Shown piece after piece: positions 20,587-33,400 of a stretch of DNA of 43,345 bases; the stretch's first letter is position 1, and the number at the start of each line of letters is the position of its first letter. The notes below the pieces were generated by a model. It did no database searches, was not told the origin of the DNA, and saw only the letters and a program-made list of their open reading frames with translations. The translations under genes were made by a program, and so were the position numbers. Source of the stretch: Silene noctiflora. Its lineage: Eukaryota > Streptophyta > Magnoliopsida > Caryophyllales > Caryophyllaceae. The stretch covers positions 9,476 to 52,820 of the forward strand of contig VHZZ01008377.1 in NCBI GenBank assembly GCA_009801015.1, given 5' to 3'.

Positions 20587-21879
20587 ATGGATTCTCGACA
20601 ATTTACAGCAATTCTCTCCTCCATTGTTTCTCAACTCACTCTCCTCATCATCCTCCTTTCTCCTTACACCAATCCCTCTCTCAATTCCCCAAATTCCTCC
20701 AATTTCCAAACCCTAATTTCACTCCTCCACCATTTCATCTCGTCTTCCGAAGCCCTTTCCCTCTCTCTTTTAACCCGAACCCGAAAAAGGACTCGAACCC
20801 ACGAACGGGAACCCGATTCCGATTCCGAACCTCCTTCTGGGTACCCTCGACTCGGTCGACTCGACCGAGTTGACTCAATCCTGGTTAAGGACCCTGACTC
20901 GTTCCGGTTATTCTTCAAGATGTCGGGTTCTACTTTCGAATGGCTTTCCGGGTTGTTGGAGCCGTTACTGGAATGCCGTGACCCAGCTCATTTGCCGTTA
21001 AATGGGCTTTCGGCTGAGTTGCGACTCGGTATTGGGTTGTTTCGGTTGACCACCGGGTCGAGTTACGATGAACTGGCGGATCGGTTCCGAGTTACTGATC
21101 GAGTTGCTAGGTTTTGTACTAAGCAATTGTGTAGGGTTTTGTGCACTAATTTTCGGTTTTGGGTCGGGTTTCCTAACCCGGTCGAGATTAATTCAATATG
21201 CTCTGGTTTCGAGGAGGTATCCGGGTTCCCGAATTGCTGCGGTGTGATCGGTTGTACAAGGTTCATTGTTAAAAACTGTAATGAACTAGACAGTGTAGCT
21301 GCTCAAATTGTTGTCGATTCGTCTTGTCGAATTTTGAACATTGTTGCAGGATTTCATGGTTGTAAGAGCAACATTGAGATACTAAAGTCATCAACTTTGT
21401 TTAACGATGTCGAAACCGGAACATTGTTGAATGAACAACATATAAACGTAAATGAAGTTGGTGTGCCACAATATTTGGTAGGGGATAAAGGGTATCCTTT
21501 ACTTCCTTGGTTAATGACACCATTTGATGATGCTTTACAAGGATCAAATGAAGAGAAATTTAATGAGTCTCATGGGTTGATAACCCGTGTTTCGATCCGT
21601 AAAACTATTGCCAGTTTGAGGAATTGGGGGATTTTGAGTAAGCCTGTTGAAGAGGAATTTAGGGATGTTGTTGCTTATGTAGGTGCATGTGCTATTCTTC
21701 ATAATGCCTTGTTACTAAGGGAAGATTTTTCTGGGTTATGTGATAGTAGTGCAATTGAAGATTATATGGTTCATGATTATGACATTAGTATAGAGCCGGA
21801 TTCGACTGAGGGTTGTGTTATTCGAAATGCATTGGCTACAAAAGCTAAGGACTTGACTCGGTCCCAAGGCGCGAGTTAA
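20587..21879 (+). CDS. ALP1/HARBI1-like protein, probably domesticated PIF/Harbinger transposase
   Basis: Intronless 430-residue protein. The chosen start MDSRQFTAIL resembles N-termini of plant ALP1-like proteins, with a hydrophobic helix (residues 8-26), a Ser-rich and Arg-rich linker (50-98), a helical domain (about 105-190) and the DDE_Tnp_4/HARBI1 nuclease fold (about 205-375). The fold is recognisable by 'VGDKGYPLLPWLMTPF' (298-313) and 'ACAILHNALL' (367-376). All three catalytic acidic positions appear replaced: 'GVIGCT' has Gly222 for Asp, 'GCKSNIEIL' has Asn262 for Asp, and 'VSIRKTIASL' has Arg338 for Glu. An intact long frame with no catalytic triad, no visible terminal repeats and a location between ordinary genes argues for an exapted host protein. 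In Arabidopsis the related ALP1 acts as a PRC2-associated chromatin factor; a similar role here is inference. AATAAA lies at 22143. Confidence 0.85.
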   Translation: MDSRQFTAILSSIVSQLTLLIILLSPYTNPSLNSPNSSNFQTLISLLHHFISSSEALSLSLLTRTRKRTRTHEREPDSDSEPPSGYPRLGRLDRVDSILVKDPDSFRLFFKMSGSTFEWLSGLLEPLLECRDPAHLPLNGLSAELRLGIGLFRLTTGSSYDELADRFRVTDRVARFCTKQLCRVLCTNFRFWVGFPNPVEINSICSGFEEVSGFPNCCGVIGCTRFIVKNCNELDSVAAQIVVDSSCRILNIVAGFHGCKSNIEILKSSTLFNDVETGTLLNEQHINVNEVGVPQYLVGDKGYPLLPWLMTPFDDALQGSNEEKFNESHGLITRVSIRKTIASLRNWGILSKPVEEEFRDVVAYVGACAILHNALLLREDFSGLCDSSAIEDYMVHDYDISIEPDSTEGCVIRNALATKAKDLTRSQGAS

Positions 21880-23359
21880 ATCAGTTGAACACACACAATT
21901 ATAACACTACTACGGTGTGAAATATCCGAGGGGTAATGGGTGGTTAGAAGTGCATTGCCAACTGAGTCTTCATAAGAAAAAATGATTGAGACGGAGGGAG
22001 TCGTTTGGGTGGGATTGAAGTTTTGCAGAATTGATAGTACAGAATTAATTTGTTTTGTTAATGAGAGATAATTGACAAATTGTGGTTTGTGTTAGTCTGA
22101 TGTAAGTTGTAGGTAGGAAGTCGACGTTATACAGGAACAATTAATAAAGAATAAGCCAAAGAGCCGTTCATGTATGAATCATGATTTTTTTTGGCATTTA
22201 ATCCATTTTGGCTATATGATTGAAGCTTTTATATTGTTTAATTATAATTATACTTAGATGTTTTTGTTTGAGTATGACCAAGTTTTTGTTTGGCTGCCAG
22301 CCTGCCATACAAATTACGAACTACGTATCCGTTCAATTCAATTCACTATTTTTTTTTCAAATCGCCCCTTACATATAGTCAAATGCAGTGAACTTGACTG
22401 AATTGATGAAATACTCTGTATTATAATAATGATTAAATAAGCTTATGTTGAGGGCTCAAATTATAATACTCGGCAAGTATTTTGTAATAATGAATTGTTT
22501 ACTTACCATTAGTGCTATGGAGGTAAGTCAATCTCTGCTATTAGCTAACGAAACAGGGGGGGACCATATCTCGATTAGGTTAGAGCAATAGGTTAATGAA
22601 GCTTACCAGAGATGGTAAGTTGGAGGTAAAAGTGAGACTTTTGTTGCTCTTGTAATTGTTTTGGGCAAATTTTACCAAGTAATCCTAATTTACCTAAAGA
22701 GGGGTAACTAAAGTGATGTATTTGTTAGTCACTTTGATGAAATAAGTAGGGTTATAATATGATTTGACGAGTTGAAGTGAAAAGAAACAACAAAACCACA
22801 ATAAGCAATGACACAAGAATAGAAGGGGGAAATCGTTGTGAAGGAGGTGAAACCTCCAAGTTCCGCTATTTCTCTGTCGAGTTTCAAAGTACAAAATGAT
22901 GTTTGAGTACGCATAAAGGTAAATAAGGATGGTAGACAGGAATAATGAGATTTTGGTAATGATACTTGTGTAAACATAAAGGTAAACAACGCTTGCGGAT
23001 TTGAAATTGGAATTGTGGGATTTTGATTGTAGGTAGAGAATCAAGTACAATTTACTGGTTGATGAAATGATTTGAGAGGTTCTATTGTTGACAGTAGCTT
23101 CAAGCCTTCAACCGTTTTGACCATGTCCCCTCTTACTTTTCAGACACCCATGCGTCATTGACTACAAAATCATTTATATATATATTACAATATAAAAGTA
23201 AAATACAACATATATTAAACTTGTATCGCTTCTTGTGTGGTTCGTGATTTGGTTCGCCCCAGTTGGTTGTAACTCTGCAAGTCTATAAAGCTTTGCTTTG
23301 GCTTCAGAAAGAATGATTAAGAACAGGACTTAACTACAATATTTCAAACCCAGTTTCCT
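21880..23359. other. Convergent intergenic region, 3' UTRs
   Basis: Holds the 3' UTR of the ALP1-like gene (AATAAA at 22143-22148) and the 3' UTR of the first MATE gene from the other strand. In between, the sequence is AT-rich. The minus-strand frame 22694-23050 is hydrophobic and low in information; I do not regard it as a gene. No mobile element boundary was recognised. Confidence 0.5.
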
Positions 23360-26300
23360 TTAAGCTGCTTTAAGGTCTGATAGTCCAAATCGAGAAACAT
23401 CCTCCGAGTATAATACTCCGTTGGGAGAAACAAGGCGCCTTATGGAGAGCAAGAATCGTGCCTAGGAACAAGAGATAGGTAAGTGTGATTAGGATAATCA
23501 GATGCGGTGAACTTTATGTGAGATAGTCTGACGTGTTATTAGACGGAACGGGAGAGGCAAGTGCTATCATGATAATCAAAGGTAATGAGTCTTGTATGAG
23601 ACCGTCTTTATTGGATAGATGAAACAAGGGACAGGTAAGTGCAATCATGATAATGCGTAATAACGAATAAGTCTTGTATGACCTGACCAACCCAATTTCT
23701 TAGGTAACATGTTGGTCTTACATGTAAAACCGTGTCTCATATCAATTTTTGTGAATCCAATAAGTGTAAAGCATAAACAATTACCCATTGGAATCCGACA
23801 AGAGCACTCCAACAGCCTACCAAACCCACTCCTTGACTTCTCATCAACTGTCATACAATCAGAGAAGATGGTGAGGGTGTGGATCAAAATACCTTGGTGC
23901 CTGGAAAACAGAAATATTCCACAAGATGCTAGTAACCGGTGATAAAAGAGAGAAATACCAGTAGCACAAGTGCGCCTAAAGCAAAACAGCTAGTCATTGA
24001 TACACTGATGAATTTGAGATCCCTTCCAGCCTGTATGTCGAATCCATATTTGTTGAGTAAAAGTTAAAGATGAGCAGTTAATTTCTATGGAAATTTGTTA
24101 TGACTTTGCAAATGGGATCACAACTCACAAGGGCAGCCATATGCATGAAGATATTTCTTTGAAAGTTGCGTTTGGATTCACCTATGGTCCTATGTTACCC
24201 GTCTTGGCTAGAAAAATCCAGTAAGACACCTGATGGTCTTGACCGTATGACCCGATCCAACCCACGCCCAAACACAGTCAACCAAATTTGACTCAAACGT
24301 CAAACCCTGAACTGAACCGACTCAACTCGATTTTTATTGGCCTTAACCTAACCCATAACCCCAAATGACTAGATAATGACACCCATACTCGAATCCAAAA
24401 TGACTCGACCAAACGTGAATAGCATTTTTGCCAAGACTAAACAAGAATGAATGTCTACGTGCAAGACAGGATAATTTTGAGAAAGATCTTCAATTTACTA
24501 GCTTAAAAGTCAACAGATAAGAACCAGAGACCGCGAGTAACATAGGCATATGTGCGAACCTTGTGAATTAGGATTTTAGGTTTTTGGTATCAAGCTAAAT
24601 TTTGGGTGCATATACGACATTGTTTAAGAAAAAAGCAAGAATAGCATATTTCTAGATGAATTCCTGTTCAACTACTACAACATAACAGAGTTTAGAAAAG
24701 AAGGCGATACCAGCAATGTGCCTTCACAGCAGTGAATAGATGGAGTCACACATAAAGCCAGAAAGAACGGAATCCATACTTTATGCATCTGCATAAGTAT
24801 ACAACCATCATGATTGGACAGATAAGCCAATTTGTCAAACAGTTCATATCCGACAAAAGCGAACAGTTAAGAAGTAAGAACGAGATATGCGATTGATGAT
24901 AGCTGGAGAAGGTTGAGCAAGACTGCAGCACTCTGCATATGATTTTTCTTTCTGCTGTAATGGGACCCACACCTGCAGTTTTGATGTTACACGTTTCCAA
25001 CCTAGGCTATGAATAGCACCACTAAATGACTTTATCCGTACTGTGCATATGAAATCTTTTTGGAAATTTTATGTTGTACCCTGCGTTTTTGAATTTCTAT
25101 GGTGTTTTATGACTTTATCTGCCAACAACTCTCCGTCAACCTCCATACTCACCCATTAATCTCATCTCACCCTCCTCTATGAGAAGCATCACAAACTATC
25201 TTTAACAAAAACACACTACTATTAATATCTCCTTCATGAAGCATTAAATCATGACGGTGGGTTGATGGATTATCAGGTAAGTTTATGGATTGTTAGGTAA
25301 ATTCATGGGTTCATAGGTGAGTTAATAGGAAAATGGTTGGGCTAATGGTAATTAGCTGGGTTAACAGGTGGAATGAATAATGGACCAAGTTCATGGAAAT
25401 AATCAATAAGGTCACCGTAGAGACTAAGTATATAGTTTAGAGGTACACCCAAGCATTTCAAAAAGATAGGCGTACAACTGTCAAAAACCGAAAAATTCAG
25501 GGTACACAGACTACACACCATAGAATATCCCAATCTATTTTTTGTGGTTGAAGCCTTGAAGGTAATCACTAGGATAGTTTTGATTCAGACGAATTTTTAC
25601 TTTTCAACCTAGGCCATAAAAACCACCACTCCATCACTTTGTTGACTAGATTGTCTCTACTGACTCAGAACACCTTGTGTAATTTTAACTCATTAGTATG
25701 CTTGGTCGAAGAAAGAAGATAAGTGGAAAAAGACAACACTAACCTCTGCAATGACGACAAGATCGGGGGTGAAAACTTTTGGTGCCAACCAAGGAATGGA
25801 TGTTGCAATAACTCCAAGAACAAATCCAACAGAAGCCCCTATGACTAAAAGAGACTTCAGCAAATCTCGGGCCTGTTTGTAGCATACAAATTCAAAGCAT
25901 AAGTGCAACATGGGAGAGCCGCACTGACATTGTCTTGATTATATTCAAAGCATAAGCTCTTATGCAAACCTATTTAGTATTTAAGTCAAAAATTTTATGT
26001 GAAAAATAAAGTGTTAGAGGAGTTATATGATTATGAAGTAATAGCACACGCCACACGGATACGTTTTTCGATTCAATTTTCAATGGAACCAAAAATCTAT
26101 TCTTGGTTTTCAGACTTTGATATAATGAAGCGAATTTAAAAATGGTTCACTAAACTTCTTACGCTACTTTTATTATGACGTAGAAACCATTTGATGCGTT
26201 GCAAATTTCATTACAGGCCATCCGTAAACAACCTCTCTTATGTTAATAGCACACAGATACGTTTTTCGATTCAATTTTTATTCCGGGTCATCCGAGAACA

Positions 26301-29300
26301 ACCTCTCTAGGTTAATAACCTACGGGTAAGTCTACACATATAAGATTCCTTACCCCACTGAGGCACTAGAGTGACATTATCGTGTATCATTGATACTAAA
26401 ATCAGACCCTTCACTAAAAGATCTCAAATTCCATACTCGAATGATTGATACAATTACTCGAATTAAGGTTTGCGACCCTTGGAATTAAACAGTAGATTAA
26501 CAAATAATATACCTTCACTAAACTTCGGTTTACCCCATATAACAGCTCTGGCATAAATGATTGTGAGGTCTGAGAAAGAGGCTCACCCCACACTGAACAC
26601 ATGCTGAAAATTTGAGACAAAACCTAACAGGCATTTAGTTAACATCACATAGCTTATTACATTTGACTGCACAACACAGCTATTGAAGACAATGCAGTGA
26701 AATTCACTCACCTGATGAGCGGCAATAGTATGTGTTCCCATTGATGTAGCGAAGTAAACAATCAGAGTGTAGAAAGCCACCTAAAAATACAAAACCGTAA
26801 CTTACATATCAATTTGCACGCTTTGGTATGCCGAAATTTATGAAAGTTCAAGGCTACTCTACTGAATTGATAAACCTTTGACACGATAGTTATAAATACT
26901 GGACCGGCTATTGTTATGATTTCGTGAAGTTCAGCAAGCGATGGAACTGAAAGAGAAAAACCATTGTATCCCTTCTTATTCAAAGCATCAATCATTGTAT
27001 AGGCTGCGATAACCTGAAAATAAATACGCTATTAGCCAAGGAAAAAAAAAAAGTTGTCTAAACATACAGGTTTTAGAATATGGCGGGGCAAGATTGGATG
27101 TACGCAACTTTACCATGTGTTAGTTAACCGATTCATAACAAAAACTGCATCCAGAATTGAATTGAAAGACAGCGAGATAGATAAAATAGAAACAAAGAAA
27201 TAAGAAAATAGTAGATGACGTGGTGTACACACTTGTGATGCTGCAGTTGCCCATGCTGCACCAGCTATGCCATAGCCTAGGAACATACAGAGCACTACAT
27301 CACCAACACCATTCACGACACTGGCAATCACCAATGCCTTCAAAGGTCCCATAGAATCTTTCATGCCCAAACTGAGATAAGATAGATAGGGATTTCAGAG
27401 GGCGATGGCAATTTGTAGCAATCTTCCATGGAAATATTGTACAATTTACTTTAACAGAAATACTTTCAATGCAACTAAATTGAATGTATGGCGTGTGAAG
27501 TAATATATACCTTGCACTCTGAGCAATCCATCCAACGAGAATAGCAGGCCATGCTAATGCCCGGATCTTCCGAGAGACAAAATCAAGTGAGATAAAATAA
27601 TAGAAAAAATATAGATGCGTGCAAAAGCAAACAAGCTTCAAACTAGCTATCTCAAAAACATATTAAGAAATGAGTCGATATATTTTGGAGATTCGATTTC
27701 TAACCAAATGCATATTGATACACTCCAAATTCACAAGAGCACAGAAAATACAAGTAGACAAACCTGAATATAAGTATTTCCAGCTGGTACTAGGTGCACA
27801 TTCTTCGCTCCAGTAAAGGCTGAAGGATGGCCAATCACAGCACAAAAATTACATAAAAAAATTATAAACTTTCTTCAAGGAAAATGTAAGTAGAGATTTG
27901 TAACTATTTTTACATCATCATTCCTTATTACTTGTAACTAACATATGGCAGAAATATTAGCCTTTACCTAATACTCCCTCCGTCCCGGTCATTTGCTTAA
28001 CTCTTCCACTTTGGGGTGTCTCATTCATTTGTTCACCTTTCTATTTTAGGAGTGGTTTTTATGTATGAGTTGATCATCCATACCCATCATGATCCACTTG
28101 CCATTCAATAACACTAACCACAAGTGGTCCCCTCCTATCTCCTTAATAATTATGCCAAAACCAAAGGTAAACAAATGACCGGGGGGGCGGAGGGATATTG
28201 TTTAACTGTCAAAGTCAATATGAAGATTATAAATGGGATGGAGGGAGTTCATAGTGAAGCAGAAGTTGCAGTTAATTACCAGTTAAAGCCGCAGCTCCAA
28301 ACAGTTTTGTGAATACAAGCATCATAACTCCACAAGAAAGGCCTACAAACAGCAAGACAGATATTTGATGCTGCACTTGCTTCTCATCCTGCATTAATCA
28401 GACCAAGACAACACAAACATTCACTTCATTCGCATAATCAGCCTATCAGCCTATCGAAATACACAAACTGGAAAGTACTATAGCCTGGAATTAAATATCA
28501 ACCTGTCTTGCTAGTGATGTAGCAACCATATTGGAAGTGGCAATTGAAAGAAACATAAACACGTAGCTCATATAATCACATATCACGGTTCCAGGACCTG
28601 TCCATTGACAAAAAATTACATCAATCCACATTACTTTTTATTCGCGACAGTTCACAAAACCAGAATTATTACACTACATCACACGTACATTTTTTTTTTC
28701 TACCATCTAAAATGCTACGCCCCAACGACATGATGCACCCAACAATTCGCGGTGCAACAACATTACCTTATGCCTTAATAGCTCTCGTCCATGTCACGTA
28801 AAGGCTCATATACTTATATATGCATAGCTTTACACCTTATTAAAAGCGTTGTTTCAGAATAACCCACAGTGAATACTGAGTTAAATGCGGTGGCACTTCC
28901 TATTTAACGACCACCTCCTTACAAATTACCGAAATGCCCTTTTAAAACAACTACTTTCAACAATCACAAATTCTTATGTAACGCGATTTCCAATGTAAAA
29001 GTAGAAACTTTAATAAACTACTTTGCTAACAAAATTACCCAACGCAAATTGCCAGGTAAAGGAGGGTCGGATGTACTGAACATTATATTTGTGTTAGTAA
29101 CACAAACAGGCTGTTTCCGAATCATTATCTAATCAAATTCCATCTAAAATAGAATAATCTGCAGCAATTTTAAAAAATTACCCAAGGCAGCAAGTTCAAT
29201 GGAGCTTCCCTGTCCAATAACAGCAGTATCAATGAGACTCATCAAAGGCCCACAAATCCAAAGCCCAGTTGCAGGTCCAGAAAACTTGATAATCTCAATC

Positions 29301-29659
29301 ATTTGATCCCAAATGCTTTGTTTAGATGAATTCCCATTAATAATAGGCTCCAAAGATTCAATCTTTTCTGCAGAATTTGCGAAATTATCCCCATTTTTAT
29401 CATTATGATCATAGATTTCAGATGAATGATCATGGTTTTCAGTAAAAATTTGCTGCTCAGGTGAAATGCAGTGAAGTTTATGGGTAATTTTAGGAATTGG
29501 GTTGATGGAAAAGAGGGAATTGGGATGGGTTTTTGAGGTTTTAAGGTGGAAATGTGAAGAGAGGTGAAAGTTGAAGGTAAATTGAAAGGGTTGATTTGGG
29601 GAAATTGGTGTGAATTTAGGGTGTGGTAAATGGGGGTTTATTGTAGAATTGACTTGCAT
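23360..29659 (-). CDS. EDS5-like: Chloroplast MATE carrier, EDS5/EDS5H-like (copy 1, 14 exons)
   Basis: Encodes a 564-residue plastid MATE transporter of the DETOXIFICATION 46/47 group. Exons in coding order: 29659-29182, 28597-28503, 28388-28280, 27819-27764, 27566-27511, 27371-27233, 27013-26876, 26780-26712, 26623-26513, 25872-25744, 24788-24711, 24030-23959, 23847-23785, 23461-23360. All phases match, introns are GT-AG and the frame is open. The N-terminal ~110 residues (Ser/Pro/His-rich, few acids at first) are a likely chloroplast transit peptide, followed by '[28 protein letters not shown]' in pieces, the family signature of the first membrane helix, and later '[21 protein letters not shown]'. 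About 12 helices are expected. Arabidopsis EDS5 exports isochorismate from plastids for salicylic acid synthesis. The last coding part is split by an intron (23462-23784) absent from copy 2. The gene is 830 bp from copy 2, same strand. Confidence 0.92.
26031..26330. repeat. Partial tandem duplication in intron 9 of MATE copy 1
   Basis: The segment 'gatacgtttttcgattcaattttt' occurs near 26059 and again near 26257, and 'ccatccgtaaacaacctctct' (about 26219) is echoed by 'tcatccgagaacaacctctct' (about 26289), so roughly 70-200 bp have been duplicated inside the intron. Confidence 0.6.
27972..28249. mobile_element. Stowaway-type MITE in intron 3 of MATE copy 1
   Basis: The left end TACTCCCTCCGTCCC at 27972 and the right end GGCGGAGGGATA ending at 28197 are complementary terminal repeats of the Tc1/mariner-derived Stowaway type with a TA target. 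A second right-end-like sequence, GGGATGGAGGGAGT, follows at 28235-28248, so two related MITEs may be nested or the right end is duplicated. The whole lies inside the intron between exons 3 and 4 (27820-28279), ending about 30 bp before exon 3, close to the splice donor. Confidence 0.8.
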
Positions 29660-30488
29660 TGTTGGGTTGTTTTTGTGACAGGAAAAATGTGCAGGAAATA
29701 CTCAAGAATGAAAGACAAGGAAGAGCTAGAGCTGCAATAAGGAGTGGACTAGTTCAGGACTAGAGGGTTGAATGTTCAATGTTGTATTGTTGTCTCTTGA
29801 TGTTTGGTAAGGCAATTGAAAAGTTTTGATTTTGGATGATTGTATCTCGAGACGGTTTCAGTAATTCAGTCCAAATGAATAGGACCGACTTTTGTGTACG
29901 AGAAAATAAAAATGTCATCAAAAGTCCAAAACTAGAACATAGGTGATTAAAGTGTCGAATGTTCACAAAGTATTACGGAAGTATATCACAGAGCGGGGAT
30001 AAAAAATTCGCTACAATAATTTGTAAGGTGATTTGAAATTCGTAGTTTTATTACTCTTAATTATAACATAAATTTTGAGATTATCGTTTACTTATATTAG
30101 TTTGTAAAGTTTTACAATGCTCGAACCTTACATTTATCGAAAACATACATCACTAGTGAAGATTAAAAAAAAAAAAATTAAAAAAAAAAAAAAAAAAAAA
30201 GGAACATAACTTTAGATAAACCCCAAAAGAAATCTTGGTTGGAAGAGAGGAGTAATGGCACTGTTCTCATCCCTTGAAAAGTGATGATTAGATTTACAAA
30301 TAAAAATGTTGATTACATCACTGAATTTACATGAATGAATTGAAAGTCCAAAAATAAAGATAGTATACAAGTAGGGTTGCCTACATTGCTGACAGCATCT
30401 TTAAGTTTCAAAGAATGCCGGTTTCTACCAGAAGTACGAAATTCGTCATACTTGAGTGTGTGTGCTGAAATGTGGGTTTGAGCTACAT
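29660..30488 (-). promoter_or_regulatory. Spacer between the two MATE copies
   Basis: This 0.83-kb spacer must hold the promoter and 5' UTR of copy 1 and the 3' UTR of copy 2. Contains A-rich runs at 30165-30200. No open frame or mobile element was supported, and no TATA box was assigned with confidence. Confidence 0.5.
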
Positions 30489-33400
30489 CTAAGCTGCTTT
30501 CAATTCTGCCCGTCTAAAACGTCCGACATCCTCTGAGTATAACACGCCATTTGGAGAAAGGAGGCGTCCTAGAGAGATCAAGAAACGCGCCCATTGAAAT
30601 CCGACGAGAGCACCCCAGCACCCTACTAAACCTAATCCTTGACTTCTCACAAGCTGCCAATGAAAGGGAATGTAAATTAGTTCACCACAGAAAGCAGTAT
30701 ATTACTCCCTTGTATATTTATATATCGTTTTCGCTTTGCTTGGTGGAAATTCTGGAACTTATTTTCTTTGATTCTAAATTATGATGAAAAAGAATACAGC
30801 AAATGGACTCAATAAGCTAGGTAAGCATTATTACGGGAGTAGTCAAATATTCAATGCACTTTTTGGCAGAATTTTAACTATGAGTTGTCCGAAAACAGCC
30901 TCAACAGGACTGCAATATTTGCAGGAGCCTTGAGGCAGTGGAGTTATGTTGGTTTTAGATCATTAGATTTACAGTGAGCAATATCTCACAAGAGTATACT
31001 TGCTGAATTTTTCCTTGTATATTTTGAGAAATATTATGACTGAAGGGAGCGTCTAGGAATGTAAGAACAACGCATATAAAACACAGAGGGAGTACTGTGA
31101 TCGTTGGCAGTTGATGTTTAAAAAATGAAACAAAAGGCACAATCTTGTGGAAGATAAGAAAGAGTACCACTAATACAAGAGCACCCAATGCAAAACATCC
31201 AGTCATCGAAGTACTAATGAATTTCAGATCCCTTCCAGCCTGTACAGAGAAAAATCACCCTAATGATTACCGACAAGATAAACTAGCCTAGAAAATTCAT
31301 ACCAAGGTCTACAATAGCAGTATATACATAATGTGGCAGGGAAAAGCGAGTTTTGATGGTAGTAGTAGAAAGTGTGAATAGAAGATAGGTCTTACCAGCA
31401 ATGTACCCTCACAAGGGAGTATACATGGAGTCACGCACAAGGCAAGGAAGAACATAATCCATACGCTGTGCATCTGCAAACATAAACAATCATCATAGTC
31501 GACAGTCATCGTCCTGAAAAGAGTGTCTTTTTCATAGCTTACATTTCAATGGATGCGGGAACCAAACCTGTCCTATAACCGCGAGATCAGGTGTAAAGAA
31601 CCCAGGAACCAACCAAGGAATGGATGTAGCCACAGCTCCAAGAACAACCCCAACAGATACTCCTATTATAAGAAGAGACTTCAAAAGCGACCGGGCCTGT
31701 GTTTTGAAAAATTTAATGTATTAAAGACAAATCGAGAAGTGCAAATAATAGACGTAATGTCATTCTAGTTGAAATCAAGGATGACAATTGTCCTTGAATA
31801 ATCAAAACAATTAGACGGTTCAATTACCTTCACTAAATTTCTGTTAGCTCCATACAGTAGCTCCGGCATAAATGACTGTGCCGTCTGAGAGAGGGGCTCT
31901 CCCCATACTGAACACATGCCATATATTTGAGCCAAAACCTAGAAAGCATTAAGTTCGTAACTAGTAGGTTGACATAAATCCCGACATAAATCATCAAACT
32001 ATGTGAGGCAGGCAATCGGCTCACCTGATGAGCAGCCACTACATGCGTTCCCATAGATGTAGCAAAATAAATAATCAATCCATAGAATGTCACCTAAATG
32101 AAGTACACAAATAGTTACCAACTATCATATGAAGTGATCTCGATCAAAAGAGCTGTGTACTCCCTTCATTTATTTGATATCGTACATTTCCATATGGCAT
32201 GTTTTAAGAAAGGGGTTTTTAATTTATTACATTTCTATCTTGTTACGAAAATATTTACCAAAGAGCAGCTGTGCAGAGAATTGGTTTGAATAATATAAAA
32301 ATGTCGTGAATCCAAATAAATGGAGGGGATACATATTTGAAGCTACAGGAAATAGGTGAAACACCTTTGAAACCATAGTTATGAAGACAGGGGCAGCAAT
32401 CTCAAATATTTCTTTGAGTTCAATGATTGATGGAATCGTAAATGAAAAACCATTATAACCTTTCCTATTCAAAGCATCAACCATTGCATAAGCTGCAACA
32501 ATCTGCGATCCCACTCCAAAAAAAGGTCAATATGAGAACATATTTTCTAAGGAATGGACAATGGACAGTCCTGTTCAGTACTCAAACATAAGGATGATAG
32601 CTTAAACATACTTGTGATACCGCAGTTGCCCATGCTGCACCAGCTATTCCATAGCCTAAGAATAAACACAACACTATATCTCCAATGCCATTGAGAGCAC
32701 TGGCAATCAACAACGCCTTCAATGGTCCTAAGGAGTCTTTCATGCCTAGACTGAAAATCAGATATCCAAACAAAAGCACATATGTGAGGATCGAGACACG
32801 AATATATTCAGAAAGCTAAAGGCTCTTGTTATCTGTCAAAAAAACTGAGATAAAGGAAAGAGTAAACTTTGCAAAAGTAACTGTTTTAGAATATGATCGT
32901 CAATAGTAACCACATAGATGATGATATGAAGTTTACTTGCCTGGCACTCTGAGCAATAGATCCAACAAGAATGGCCGGCCATGCTAAGGCTCGAATCTAG
33001 AAACTCCAAGAAAGAAGTAGAGATAAGGACAATGAAATTAGCTGAAGGGTACAAAAACAGTAATCAGAGTAAAGTGCTCTCACGGACGCAAGGTATGTGA
33101 GGCAATACACTAATATGCCTTGAAGAACTTCAAAAAAAAAATTCATCTAAACATGAAATTTCAATACTTGTTACTACAATCGAATCAATGAAGGATTAAG
33201 GTTATTTTAACGCAGTTCACTTGATTAGAAAGTCCATATATTGTGATTATGGCAAACAGAATCCTCAAAATGGAATAGCTATCTATCCAATGCCAAAACA
33301 AATGCACTCGGAAGTCGGAACCCCAAAAATATTGTCGAAAGAAAATTTCAGCAATAGAATTGGGGCTCGATAGCATAAATTTTCACTCCAGTAAGTACAG

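Noticed and set aside
22694..23050. Hydrophobic minus-strand frame of 118 codons
   Set aside because: Low-complexity, AT-rich with no motif, overlapping frames in the same strand and no gene context.
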